64,000 nucleotides of DNA from positions 62,001-126,000 of the forward strand of contig NZ_SSNI01000013.1 of assembly GCF_010015475.1 (NCBI RefSeq), in the 5' to 3' direction. Below, in pieces: positions 9,014-17,895 of this stretch. A program made the position numbers and the translations under genes. A model generated the notes under the pieces. It was not told where the DNA came from, made no database searches, and saw only the letters and a program-made list of their open reading frames with translations. Source of the stretch: Pontibacter pamirensis. GTDB taxonomy: Bacteria > Bacteroidota > Bacteroidia > Cytophagales > Hymenobacteraceae. Every line of letters starts with the position of its first letter. Positions within the stretch are counted from its first letter, which is position 1.

Positions 9014-9982
9014 ATGGCAACGAACACCTTCAGATTTTTAAAACTCGGCGGAACAGGCAGTATAGGATATGCCTTTACACATGAGCTTTTGCGGCACCAG
9101 GAGCAGGTAACCCTGCTGGTACGTAACAAGCAGAAGGCTGCGAATTTATTTGGCCAGTGGCCTACGTTACAGCTGATTGAAGGAGATGCGCAAGACGGTG
9201 AACTGCTGAAGAAACTGGGAGCAGAGGCGACGCACATCTTCCACGGTGTAAATTACCCTTACGAGAAGTGGCAAAACAACATGGAGCGTGTAACGCAAAA
9301 CGTGATTGAGGCCGCAGCCATAAACAAAGCTACGATTTTTTTCCCGGGAAACATATATAACTTTGGATTGGTTGATACCATCACCGAGGGAACTGCTCCT
9401 AAACCCACTACTAAAAAAGGGACAATCCGGATTAAGCTGGAGCAGATGCTGCAGCAGGCGGCACAGCAGGGCAAGTGCCGTGTCATCAACCTCCGCATGC
9501 CCGATTTCTGGGGCCCAAACGTGATGAATGAAGGTATAGCGCCTATTTTCAAGGGCGCGCTGAACGGCGAACCCATGCCCTGGCTCTACCGCAACGACAT
9601 TCCGCACCAGTTGGTGTACACTCCAGACGCCGCCTATGCCTACTACGAACTGGCGAAGCTACAGCCGAAGGAACCATATACCGAATATAACTATGTCGGT
9701 GAGGTCGTACCTAGCATTAAACAGTGGCAGGCCCAGATTGCTGCTGAGGCCGGCACCAAGCCGAAGCACAAAGTATACCCGGGCTGGTTGTTTAAGCTGA
9801 TGGGGCTGTTCTCTCCGGGCATGCGCGAGATAAGCGAAGTGGGCTACCTCTGGCAGAACACTATCCTGCTCAATGACGACAAACTGCGCCAAACCCTCCC
9901 AAACCTGCGCCACACGCCTATGCAGCAGGCGATAGCCGAGACGCTGGAATGGCACAGGGGAGTTAGAGAGTTGAAGAGTTAG
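9014..9982 (+). CDS. NAD(P)-dependent epimerase/dehydratase-type protein
   Basis: A 322-residue extended short-chain dehydrogenase-like protein. The N-terminal Rossmann loop reads G-G-T-G-S-I-G (residues 12-18), which binds NAD(P). An N-x-x-P-Y segment and a downstream substrate-binding half typical of NmrA/epimerase-like proteins follow, but the classical Y-x-x-x-K is not obvious, so catalysis is uncertain. The C-terminus (V-R-E-L-K-S) is encoded by a tandem-repeat tract that continues past the stop. It converges on the AraC gene. Confidence 0.75.
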   Translation: MATNTFRFLKLGGTGSIGYAFTHELLRHQEQVTLLVRNKQKAANLFGQWPTLQLIEGDAQDGELLKKLGAEATHIFHGVNYPYEKWQNNMERVTQNVIEAAAINKATIFFPGNIYNFGLVDTITEGTAPKPTTKKGTIRIKLEQMLQQAAQQGKCRVINLRMPDFWGPNVMNEGIAPIFKGALNGEPMPWLYRNDIPHQLVYTPDAAYAYYELAKLQPKEPYTEYNYVGEVVPSIKQWQAQIAAEAGTKPKHKVYPGWLFKLMGLFSPGMREISEVGYLWQNTILLNDDKLRQTLPNLRHTPMQQAIAETLEWHRGVRELKS

Positions 9983-10013
9983 AGAGTTAGAAGGTGAGTT
10001 AGGGAGAATTGAG
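9962..10013. repeat. Imperfect tandem repeat of a GAGTTA-type unit
   Basis: The words AGTTAGAG, AGTTGAAG, AGTTAGAG, AGTTAGAA and AGTTAGGG follow one another with slight spacing changes. The tract starts inside the last codons of the epimerase gene, includes its stop codon and runs on past it. Such a tract could change length by slippage and so alter the C-terminus. Confidence 0.6.
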
Positions 10014-10096
10014 TTTTCTGGAGTAAAACTTCAACATTGCCACAGCACCTTCAGAAGTCCTTCATCTTTTGTCCACTCTCCTTTGGCTGAAACAAC

Positions 10097-11119
10097 CTAC
10101 GCTGCCGCCATACTTTGGCGGTAGGCGGCGGGAGGCATGCCGGTCCACTTTTTGAAGGAGCGGGAGAAAACGCTGGGTTCGGCAAAGCCCAGCAGGTAGG
10201 CAATATCGGAGATGGTGCTCTGGTTGTCCTGGAGGTGCTTTACGGCAATCTCTTTACGCACCTCGTCCAGCAACGTTTGATAAGTGACGCCTTCTTCCTT
10301 CAGCTTCGTCTGCAGGCTGCGCACGCTCATGGCCAGGTTCCGCGACACCGTGTTGATGCCTGGCTCCTCGCCTTTGAGCAGCCGGGCAATTTCGCGCTGC
10401 ACCCGCTCCTGCATGGTTTTCGGCTCATGCAGCTTTTGCAGGTACTCATCTGCATATTTCTCGAACAGCTGGTTCAGTTCCGGGTTAGCCGACACCACCG
10501 GCAGCTTCAGGTAAGCCGCATCAAAAACAAGGCCGCTACAGGCAGCGCCAAATACCAGTTCTGCTCCGGCAAAAATCCGCTCATACTCTTTTATACTGTC
10601 CGGCCGGGAATAGGCAAACAACACCTGCTGGAAGTGTACCGGCTGTCCCACCAACGCAGCAAACGCGTTTTTATAGATAACCAACTCAGAATCCACAGCA
10701 TTGCGCGGGTTTTGGAGCGCCGGGCTTACCACCTGCAGCTTCACAAAAGCCTGCTGCCCTTGTACCTCCAGGCTCGTCTGTATGGCTCCGCACACAATAT
10801 CCTGGTACTTGCACAGCTTCTGCAGCGACTCCTGCAAGGTAGCTGCATTCATCATCACATAAGCGATGGTGCCCATGGCAGTAGGGTTGATAGTCTCGGC
10901 TACATGCAGCGCCAGGTCAGGGTCCTGGGTGGCGGCAATGGAGGCATTCCATAGCTCCTGCACCAGTTCCACTGAGATGCGGGCATTCACGTCCTGCACC
11001 AGCCGTTGGTTTAACCCTATCTGCTGGCAAGTTGCGTCCACGTCCTGCCCTTGCTGGCGCAGCACATGCAGCAGCAGCCCCACTGACGGCGCACTTAAAG
11101 AATGAGCTTCCTGAGTCAT
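10097..11119 (-). CDS. AraC-family transcriptional regulator
   Basis: A 340-residue DNA-binding regulator. Residues about 15-205 match the N-terminal ligand-binding domain seen in the OruR/ArgR-like AraC subgroup (arabinose-binding-like AraC N domain). The C-terminal 100 residues hold two helix-turn-helix motifs: S-R-N-L-A-M-S-V-R-S-L-Q in the first and I-S-D-I-A-Y-L-L-G-F-A-E in the second, followed by F-S-R-S-F-K-K-W-T-G. The target is not evident. The nearest gene upstream is the divergent 127-aa protein at 11211, so that gene is a candidate target; the epimerase converges on it. Confidence 0.88.
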   Translation of the reverse strand: MTQEAHSLSAPSVGLLLHVLRQQGQDVDATCQQIGLNQRLVQDVNARISVELVQELWNASIAATQDPDLALHVAETINPTAMGTIAYVMMNAATLQESLQKLCKYQDIVCGAIQTSLEVQGQQAFVKLQVVSPALQNPRNAVDSELVIYKNAFAALVGQPVHFQQVLFAYSRPDSIKEYERIFAGAELVFGAACSGLVFDAAYLKLPVVSANPELNQLFEKYADEYLQKLHEPKTMQERVQREIARLLKGEEPGINTVSRNLAMSVRSLQTKLKEEGVTYQTLLDEVRKEIAVKHLQDNQSTISDIAYLLGFAEPSVFSRSFKKWTGMPPAAYRQSMAAA

Positions 11120-11210
11120 AGAATGAGAAAGATGATGTATGTAAAATAAGCATTTCTTAAATAGATGACGCTATAGTGCGGTAAAGTAAAATGCCATACC
11201 TTAGAATCAA

Positions 11211-11594
11211 ATGGAAAGTACTGTAGATTTAGACGACCTGACCGGAAAAGAAGTAACGCACGCTTATGCCCTGCACGACCTGGAGAAGGGTTGGCTGCAG
11301 CAGGTAGTGTTTCAGGTGGAGGATAAGTATTTAACTATTACTGTAGATGCGGATGATGATGAAATCATACTTTCTCTACTGCCGGAGCTTAATTTTACCG
11401 CACTGGAACAGCAGTTCAGCAGAACTCAGATCTCCAACCAGCGCAAGAAAATCAGCTGGATGTGGCGCATGACCAACCAACGCGGCTACGAGGATGGCTT
11501 TCAGCTCGAGTTTGATGACATGGAAGGAACAACTATACAGTTGATAGCGGAGGCGTTGCAGTTAAAGCTTTACATTTTCCGAAGGTATCGCTAA
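11211..11594 (+). CDS. Conserved-looking small protein, 127 aa, unknown function
   Basis: A soluble, acidic, beta-rich protein with no signal peptide or membrane segment. Residues 8-65 alternate charged and hydrophobic positions with an acidic D-A-D-D-D-E turn near 46-51; residues 85-96 are basic/aromatic (K-K-I-S-W-M-W-R). It resembles small DUF6334-like proteins, but I am not certain of that assignment. It is divergent from the AraC regulator with 91 bp between the starts, enough for shared promoter control. Confidence 0.6.
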   Translation: MESTVDLDDLTGKEVTHAYALHDLEKGWLQQVVFQVEDKYLTITVDADDDEIILSLLPELNFTALEQQFSRTQISNQRKKISWMWRMTNQRGYEDGFQLEFDDMEGTTIQLIAEALQLKLYIFRRYR

Positions 11595-11761
11595 CAACGA
11601 AGAGCCTGCTGACATGAGTTCGAACCCTTATCTTGTACTATAACTTTTCAGCTTGCCCTATTTTGGAAATTGGCCAGCACTAGTAAAAGCTTTCCCCTTA
11701 AGAGGTGGGTTCTCGCAGTTTATACCAGCACAAACAAACCTCACGCACATAACGGCAGCAC

Positions 11762-12457
11762 CTATACCGTAAAGTAAGTCTCCAACTCGCTGAGCGTGTT
11801 CTCGTTTGTCTGCATGTCCTGCACCATCTGCCCTTTTTCCATCACCACAATGCGCTCGCATACCTCGATGACATGGCTCAGGTCGTGGCTGGAGATAAGC
11901 AGGGTGATGTGTTTCTGCTCTCGCAAGCTTCTTAGTAAATTCTTCAAGCGAATTTGAGAACTGGGGTCGAGGTTAGCAAAAGGCTCATCCAAGATGAGCA
12001 GTTCAGGGTCAGACAGTGCAGCAGCGGCAACGCCTATTTTCTTCTGATTGCCCTTCGAGAAGTCGCGGATATATTTGCGCTGATGCAGGATCTCGCCGTT
12101 AAAGAAATCCATGAATGGCAGCAAGCGCTCTGTAATGTCTCCGTCTGACAAGCCGTGCAGGTCGCCTATAAACTTAAAGTACTCCTCGGCTGTAAGGTAA
12201 TCAATCAGAAAACCTTCGTCCAGGTGCGAACCAGTATACTCTTTCCAGTCTTCGGACTTCGCCACGTTTGTGCCTTTGCTATATACCTCGCCTTTGCTTG
12301 GCCTAATCAGGTCCAGCACCATCCGGAAAAGAGTGGTTTTGCCTGCTCCGTTATTCCCCACCACTCCTACTGCCTCACCGGTTGCAATGGCCAGTTCGGG
12401 TATATTCACGACTACAGTGCCATTATAGCTTTTCTCGATATTCTTTACCTCTATCAT
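11762..12457 (-). CDS. ABC transporter ATP-binding subunit
   Basis: A 231-residue cytoplasmic ATPase. The Walker A loop is G-N-N-G-A-G-K-T-T near residue 34-42, the signature loop reads F-S-K-G-N-Q-K-K rather than L-S-G-G-Q, Walker B is L-L-I-L-D-E-P, and the switch histidine is in S-S-H-D. The divergent signature loop is common in ABC-2-type exporters of this group. It follows the permease gene with a 65-bp gap on the same strand, so the two make one exporter of unknown substrate. Confidence 0.9.
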   Translation of the reverse strand: MIEVKNIEKSYNGTVVVNIPELAIATGEAVGVVGNNGAGKTTLFRMVLDLIRPSKGEVYSKGTNVAKSEDWKEYTGSHLDEGFLIDYLTAEEYFKFIGDLHGLSDGDITERLLPFMDFFNGEILHQRKYIRDFSKGNQKKIGVAAAALSDPELLILDEPFANLDPSSQIRLKNLLRSLREQKHITLLISSHDLSHVIEVCERIVVMEKGQMVQDMQTNENTLSELETYFTV

Positions 12458-12522
12458 GGTCTGTGGTGCTGTGTTTTCTTTAATAAGTTCTCAAGTGGTT
12501 TTATACTTCGTCTGGGGAGCCT

Positions 12523-13998
12523 TTAAGCCTGCCGGAAGCCAGCTGCCAGTTTATACTTATGCTTCACAAACCGGTTGGCTGTCCATTGCAGCAAGGGCTT
12601 CTGAAAGCAAAAACCGATCAAGCCAATTAGTCCTATGGCAGCTATGCCCATGTAGGGTACTCCCATAAAACCAAAGGGAGCATAAATTAACAAAGGCAAC
12701 ACTAATAGTGGCAGTGTCATCAGAAACTTGGAAGCACCTACTCCCTGCCAGTTAAAAGCGGAACCCTTGCTCAAATCCAACCGGCTTTTGTTATAGACAG
12801 AGAAATAGAATACTACAAATACATTCACGCCAATATTAAAGAACAGTGCAGCTGTGTTAACGAGTATGATTTTGTACCCGAAGACACCGTAGGGCAGCGT
12901 CAGTATATAGACAAGAGTAACAGCAGGCACAAAAATCCAGAACTTGGCAGCATAAAACTGGTAGGGAGAAATTCGCCTGGTCAGGAGCGCATCGAAGTGG
13001 GCGCTCTGCCAGCCCGGCACAAACTGCCCATAGTTAAACACGGGCATGCCCGTCATGGCGACTCCCACAAAAATCAGCATCGCAAAGCCGTTCATGTACG
13101 TTTCTTTGCCATAGAAGATAAATCCATAGAACAGGAAAATAACGGACATGGTCACGACAGACTTAGAGCGCTTATGCCGCCAGATAAGCTTTAGCTCCAG
13201 TTCTATCAGCTTCCCTAATTCGCCGAAGCGGTTCAGGAAAGCAATGCCTTTCCCCTCTACCTGTTTATTTTCGCGCACCCTTAGCTCCTCCGGGTAAGTA
13301 TGGGCTTTCAGGAAATTATAGTTGAGTACGTATACCCCCGCCAGCAGGAGCACCGGCACCGTTACCAACCAGGGCTGTAGTAACAGGGCTCCAAAAACAA
13401 CTCTTGAAACAGCATACAGCGAAAATGCCCCGGCATAGTCCAGCAGCATTAAACCAGCCACTCCTACACCGAACAGCAGCGTGAGCATCGGTCTATTGCT
13501 GAGTTGCCGCTTAAAGTAAATCAGCAGAAAGTTATTGAAAAGTGTGAGGGCAATAGCGGCAAAGAGCCAGGCCAGCGCTGCGCCTGTTCCATATTCCGGT
13601 ATTACTGCCGAAAGCATAAAGGGCAAAAAAATCAGCAGGAACATCAGGTTGAATATGCTCGGAACCGACTTCAGCAACACAAAGTGAATGAGCTTCCGCT
13701 TCGGAATGGGCAGGTGCAGGTAAGGCTGCACAGCCAGCACCGGCAACTCCTGTAATACAAATCGAAAAAAAAGGTCGACAAGGAAGTAAAACAGCAACGC
13801 TCCGTTGAAAATGTCAATCGGCAGCTGATCCGGGTATGCTTTGGCTAGAATTGCATCCAGGTTAAACCCCAGAAACAAAAAAATCGCACCGAAATATAGG
13901 ATTAACAGCGCCAGAATGATGTTTAGCACCAGACTTTTTTGAAATACGGGCGAACGGCTGTTTGCTTTCCACTGGTGCGCGAGTAGTGTTAGGAGCAT
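12523..13998 (-). CDS. ABC-2-type membrane permease, DUF5687-like
   Basis: A 491-residue integral membrane protein with about ten to twelve hydrophobic segments and basic cytoplasmic loops (for example K-R-K-L-I-H-F near residue 107). Its N-terminus (L-L-A-H-Q-W-K-A-N-S-R-S) and layout match the DUF5687 permeases found next to ABC ATPases in Bacteroidota. It is the first gene of a two-gene unit with the ATPase at 11762-12457. Substrate unknown. Confidence 0.8.
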   Translation of the reverse strand: MLLTLLAHQWKANSRSPVFQKSLVLNIILALLILYFGAIFLFLGFNLDAILAKAYPDQLPIDIFNGALLFYFLVDLFFRFVLQELPVLAVQPYLHLPIPKRKLIHFVLLKSVPSIFNLMFLLIFLPFMLSAVIPEYGTGAALAWLFAAIALTLFNNFLLIYFKRQLSNRPMLTLLFGVGVAGLMLLDYAGAFSLYAVSRVVFGALLLQPWLVTVPVLLLAGVYVLNYNFLKAHTYPEELRVRENKQVEGKGIAFLNRFGELGKLIELELKLIWRHKRSKSVVTMSVIFLFYGFIFYGKETYMNGFAMLIFVGVAMTGMPVFNYGQFVPGWQSAHFDALLTRRISPYQFYAAKFWIFVPAVTLVYILTLPYGVFGYKIILVNTAALFFNIGVNVFVVFYFSVYNKSRLDLSKGSAFNWQGVGASKFLMTLPLLVLPLLIYAPFGFMGVPYMGIAAIGLIGLIGFCFQKPLLQWTANRFVKHKYKLAAGFRQA

Positions 13999-14208
13999 AC
14001 TAATTTGGGAGAAGTATATTATCTTCTAAATATGCTTAGAAATACCTGGAAACCCAAGCCCGTTGGTAGTCTTTAGACAAATCAAAGGAAAATTAATACT
14101 TGCAGGGCAGGCATAAACATCTGACAAAATCTTAGTGACGCTTACAAGTGGTGCGCAGGAAACAGGCTTAAGAAATAGTATACAAACAGGTCAGCCTGTT
14201 CACCACGC

Positions 14209-14430
14209 CTATTCCACCGGGTCATACCCGCTGCCGCCCCAGGGGTGGCAACGGCCAATGCGTTTCAGCGCCAGCCAGCCGCCCTTGAACGGGCCATACT
14301 TAGTAACAGCCTCCACGGCATACTGCGAGCAGGTGGGGGTATAGCGGCAAGCCGAAGGCGTGAGCGGTGAGATCATGCGCTGGTATACCCATATAAACGC
14401 CAGCATAATTTTCTTAAGTATCCAGGACAT
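14209..14430 (-). CDS. yidD: Membrane protein insertion efficiency factor YidD
   Basis: A 73-residue peripheral membrane protein that aids YidC-dependent insertion. The family core is plain: [22 protein letters not shown], then the [17 protein letters not shown] end. The frame extends to 14625, but the ATG at 14430 (M-S-W-I-L-K-K) gives the usual length, and the extra 65 residues overlap the promoter and start of the divergent peptidase. It is not next to rpmH, rnpA or yidC here. Confidence 0.93.
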   Translation of the reverse strand: MSWILKKIMLAFIWVYQRMISPLTPSACRYTPTCSQYAVEAVTKYGPFKGGWLALKRIGRCHPWGGSGYDPVE

Positions 14431-14465
14431 GGTTTGGTTTTTGCACCGGCCAATTACCCTAACAG

Positions 14466-14497
14466 TTGTTAGGAGCCGTAATAATTTGTTAAATTTG
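14466..14497 (+). promoter_or_regulatory. Bacteroidota-type promoter of the S46 peptidase gene
   Basis: A TAAATTTG box at 14490-14497 matches the TAnnTTTG -7 consensus. A TTG at 14466-14468 sits 21 bp upstream as the -33 element. The ATG is 30 bp downstream. Confidence 0.6.
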
Positions 14498-14527
14498 CAA
14501 TAGTTTAATTCACCTAAACAAATCTCA

Positions 14528-16858
14528 ATGCTAAAAAGAATCCTTTCACTCTTACTTTTAGTCTCGCTTAATGTGCCCTTTACGGCCAAAGCAGACGAAG
14601 GTATGTGGCTGCCTATGCTCATCAAGCGTCTGAACTATACAGATATGCAGAAGCAGGGGCTGCAGCTAACTGCCGAAGAAATTTATTCTGTGAACAACTC
14701 CAGCCTTAAAGACGCCATTGTGCAGTTTGGCGGTTTCTGTACCGGGGAGTTCATCTCACCAGAAGGCTTGCTCCTTACTAATCACCACTGTGGTTTTGGC
14801 GCCATTCAGTCGCACTCTACTACAGAGCATGACTACCTGACAGATGGCTTTTGGGCTACCTCTAAAGACCAGGAATTACCAAACGAAGGTCTGTACGTAG
14901 ACATTCTCCACCACATGGATGATGTGACAGCCAAAGTGCTGGAAGGCATCGACAACAACACGCCGGAAGAGCAGCGTGCTAGGTTGGTTGCAGAACGTAC
15001 GCAGGCTTTAGCCAAAGAAGCTTCTGAGAACGGGAAGTATGTAACCTACGTGCGCGACTTCTTTAACGGCAATGAGTTCTACCTGTTCGTATACAACCGC
15101 TATAACGATGTGCGCCTGGTTGGTGCTCCACCGTCATCTATCGGTAAATTTGGTGGCGACACAGACAACTGGATGTGGCCGCGCCACACAGGTGACTTCT
15201 CCATGTTCCGTGTATACATGGCGCCGGATGGCTCACCTGCCGCTTATGCCCAAAACAACGTGCCTTACCAGCCAAAGCACCACTTGCCTATCAACATTGG
15301 CGACAAAGAGCCCGGAGATTTCTCTATGGTGTTCGGTTTCCCTGGCCGCACAAAGCGTTTCATGACATCGCATGGCCTGAAACTGGAAGTGAACCAACTG
15401 AACAAGTCGCGCATTAAGCTGCGTGAGCAAAAGCTTGGCCTTTGGAAAGAGGACATGGACAAAGACCCGGCTACGCGTATTAAGTATGCCTCTAAGTATG
15501 CTTCTACAGCCAACTACTACAAGTACTCCATCGGCCAGAACGAAGGCATCAAACGCATGCGCACCATCGAAGGCAAAATTGTGGATGAGGACAAGTTCCA
15601 GAACTGGGCCAATGCCGATGCTACTCGCAAGGCTACTTTTGGTAATGTGCTAAGCGAGATAAACGATGCTTATACCAACATCGAGAAGTATAACCTGGGC
15701 ACCGTTTACCTGAATGAGGCAGTGCTGGGCGTAGAGTCGCTGCTGATGGCTTACCGTTTGTCACCGCTCTACAACACATTAAAATCTGGCAATCCTGCTG
15801 CTGTACAGAAAGCAGTGGAGGATGTAATGCCTCGTGTGGAGTCTCATTTCAAAGACTACAATGCTCCTTCTGACAAGAAAGTATTTGCTGCTCTGATGAA
15901 GAATTACTACGAGGACATCCCGAAGGAACAGCAACCAGAGGAGTTTAAGAAGCTTGTAAGCAAGTATGAAGGTGATTTCCAGAAGCTGGCTGATTATGTG
16001 TACAACAATTCTATTGTAGTATCGGAGCAGAAAACGAGGGAGTTCCTGGACAACCCAACGCAGAAGAAACTGGAGAACGACCCGGCTTTCCAGATTGTGA
16101 ACGCCATCATCAACAACTACAGAAGCAATATCTCTCCTAAGCTGGCTGAAAGCAACGCCAAGCTGGACAAAGCAAACCGTCTGTATGTAGCTGGCTTGCG
16201 CCAGATGAACCCTGACAAGGTGTTTTACCCGGATGCTAACTCTACGCTGCGCCTGAGCTATGGTGCCGTGAAAGATTACAGCCCGCAGGATGGTGTGGTT
16301 TATAACTACTACACTACATTGGATGGTGTAATGGCAAAGGAAGACCCAAACAACGAAGAGTTTGTGGTACCGGCTAAGCTGAAGCAGTTGTACCAGGCAA
16401 AAGACTACGGCCGCTATGCCAACTCTAAAGGTGAACTGGTGACTGACTTCATCACAGATAACGATATTACCGGTGGCAACTCCGGTTCTCCGGTCATAAA
16501 CGGGCGCGGTGAACTTATTGGCCTGGCCTTCGACGGAAACTGGGAAGCCATGACCGGCGACCTAGTGTATGACCCGGCCTACAAGCGCACCATCAACATG
16601 GACTCACGTTACCTGCTGTTCCTGATCGATAAATTTGCAGGTGCTCAGAACCTGATAAATGAAATGACAATTGTAGACAGCAACAGCCCAGGTGCAGGCG
16701 ATGCGGCGCAAGCTAAAGCTGATGCTACTACACCACAAGGCGAACTGTTGCAGGCAACGATGGAAGAGGCAAACGAAAAGCTTCGTGCCGGCGACACCGA
16801 CTTCAAGATTCAAAAGAAGAACGGCAAAGCAAAGGTTAAACTACAGGTGACAGACTAA
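14528..16858 (+). CDS. S46 dipeptidyl-peptidase, DPP7-like
   Basis: A serine exopeptidase of family S46 that removes dipeptides from oligopeptide N-termini in the periplasm. A signal peptide (residues 1-22) is followed by the chymotrypsin-like N-lobe with T-N-H-H-C-G-F-G (catalytic His at 86/87), the [12 protein letters not shown] segment (Asp 211/213), a helical cap domain (about 270-560), and G-N-S-G-S-P with the nucleophile S652. The residue 18 after the nucleophile is Gly (G670), as in P. gingivalis DPP7, where DPP11 has Arg; hydrophobic P1 preference is therefore inferred. The 776-residue length is slightly above the usual 710-720 because of a C-terminal Ala/Lys-rich tail. Confidence 0.93.
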   Translation: MLKRILSLLLLVSLNVPFTAKADEGMWLPMLIKRLNYTDMQKQGLQLTAEEIYSVNNSSLKDAIVQFGGFCTGEFISPEGLLLTNHHCGFGAIQSHSTTEHDYLTDGFWATSKDQELPNEGLYVDILHHMDDVTAKVLEGIDNNTPEEQRARLVAERTQALAKEASENGKYVTYVRDFFNGNEFYLFVYNRYNDVRLVGAPPSSIGKFGGDTDNWMWPRHTGDFSMFRVYMAPDGSPAAYAQNNVPYQPKHHLPINIGDKEPGDFSMVFGFPGRTKRFMTSHGLKLEVNQLNKSRIKLREQKLGLWKEDMDKDPATRIKYASKYASTANYYKYSIGQNEGIKRMRTIEGKIVDEDKFQNWANADATRKATFGNVLSEINDAYTNIEKYNLGTVYLNEAVLGVESLLMAYRLSPLYNTLKSGNPAAVQKAVEDVMPRVESHFKDYNAPSDKKVFAALMKNYYEDIPKEQQPEEFKKLVSKYEGDFQKLADYVYNNSIVVSEQKTREFLDNPTQKKLENDPAFQIVNAIINNYRSNISPKLAESNAKLDKANRLYVAGLRQMNPDKVFYPDANSTLRLSYGAVKDYSPQDGVVYNYYTTLDGVMAKEDPNNEEFVVPAKLKQLYQAKDYGRYANSKGELVTDFITDNDITGGNSGSPVINGRGELIGLAFDGNWEAMTGDLVYDPAYKRTINMDSRYLLFLIDKFAGAQNLINEMTIVDSNSPGAGDAAQAKADATTPQGELLQATMEEANEKLRAGDTDFKIQKKNGKAKVKLQVTD

Positions 16859-16880
16859 GCATTCGTCTTACAAAAATCGA

Positions 16881-16913
16881 AAGGCGCTGGGGGTATCCTC
16901 AGCGCCTTTTTTT
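16881..16913 (+). terminator. Intrinsic terminator of the S46 peptidase gene
   Basis: A 9-bp perfect stem (16881-16889 with 16900-16908), 10-base loop, followed by a run of seven Ts. It lies 22 bp after the stop. Confidence 0.88.
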
Positions 16914-16948
16914 ATACCAGAGACACATTTTAGGGCGTTCAACCATTC

Positions 16949-17752
16949 CTATATAGACGCCACAGATCCGCCGTCTACCCGCAGGTTGGTACCTGTAATA
17001 AAAGATGCCTGCTCAGATGCCAGGAACACGACGACTGCCCCAACTTCGGCTATGGTACCGGGCCGCTTCAGAACGATATCGGGGCGATTGTTCTTAAGGA
17101 AATTTGCAACGGCCTCTTCCTTGGTGATGCCAATGTTATCTGCCTGCGCCTGCATCATGCCTTCTACCAGAGGCGTGCTAATGAAAGCCGGCGACACTGT
17201 ATTCACAAGTATGTTATACTCCCCTAATGATTTAGAAACCGCTTTGCTTAAGTTGATAATGGCAGCTTTGGTCAGGTCGTAAGGGATCATGTCCGGGTAA
17301 GGCTGCAGACCGTTCTCTGATGAGATGTTGATGATGCGCCCCCACTTTTTCTCTTTCATGTGCGGCAGTACTGCCTTCATCAGCCGCACCATCGACACTA
17401 CGTTCAGGTCGTACAGTTGGAGGTATACTTCTTCTGCTATGTCCTCAAAGGCACCGGTTTCGCCAACGGCACCGGCATTATTCACCAGTATATCAATATC
17501 TCCTGCTTCCTGTTTTGCCCTTTCCAGAAGTTGCTTTACCTCCTGCTCATCCGTAACATCAGCAGGTACAGGAATAACTTTATTACCTGTTTTTTCGGAA
17601 ATTTCACGAGCAGTAGCTTCAAGCTCAGCCTTATTCCGGGCGCAGATAATAACGGTTGCGCCTGCCGCTGAAATAGCCTCGGCGGCACCTCTTCCAATTC
17701 CTTTGCTGCCGCCTGTTACCAGCGCCACTTTTCCTTTTAAATTGATATTCAT
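16949..17752 (-). CDS. SDR-family oxidoreductase
   Basis: A 267-residue classical short-chain dehydrogenase. The cofactor loop is T-G-G-S-K-G-I-G (residues 13-20), followed by N-N-A-G, the catalytic serine region I-N-I-S-S-E-N-G and Y-D-L-T-K (catalytic Tyr and Lys). The second half ends with R-V-D-G-G-S. The frame runs upstream to 17923, but the ATG at 17752 (M-N-I-N-L-K-G-K) is the proper start; the upstream part overlaps the SusD terminator. Substrate unknown; 3-oxoacyl or polyol-type reduction is possible. It is downstream of susD but separated by that terminator. Confidence 0.9.
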   Translation of the reverse strand: MNINLKGKVALVTGGSKGIGRGAAEAISAAGATVIICARNKAELEATAREISEKTGNKVIPVPADVTDEQEVKQLLERAKQEAGDIDILVNNAGAVGETGAFEDIAEEVYLQLYDLNVVSMVRLMKAVLPHMKEKKWGRIINISSENGLQPYPDMIPYDLTKAAIINLSKAVSKSLGEYNILVNTVSPAFISTPLVEGMMQAQADNIGITKEEAVANFLKNNRPDIVLKRPGTIAEVGAVVVFLASEQASFITGTNLRVDGGSVASI

Positions 17753-17848
17753 GTTGTGTTTATTAGGTGGTAGTACTATTCCCATAAGAAAGGATTCCGG
17801 CGAAAAAGGTTTTGCTATTGTGTATGCAGCAAGAGCACCCGGCACAAA

Positions 17849-17876
17849 AAGAGCCCGGCAAGTTTGCCGGGCTCTT
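17849..17876 (-). terminator. Intrinsic terminator of the susCD operon
   Basis: On the minus strand an 11-bp G/C-rich stem (17864-17874 with 17851-17861) is followed by five Ts. It lies 20 bp past the susD stop. Confidence 0.88.
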
Positions 17877-17895
17877 CTCTTTATGCTTAAACAAC

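Noticed and set aside
10115-10954. 279-codon plus-strand frame opposite the AraC gene
   Set aside because: It is the reverse complement shadow of a well-supported AraC regulator; its composition (His/Gln/Leu/Arg) is that of antisense translation.
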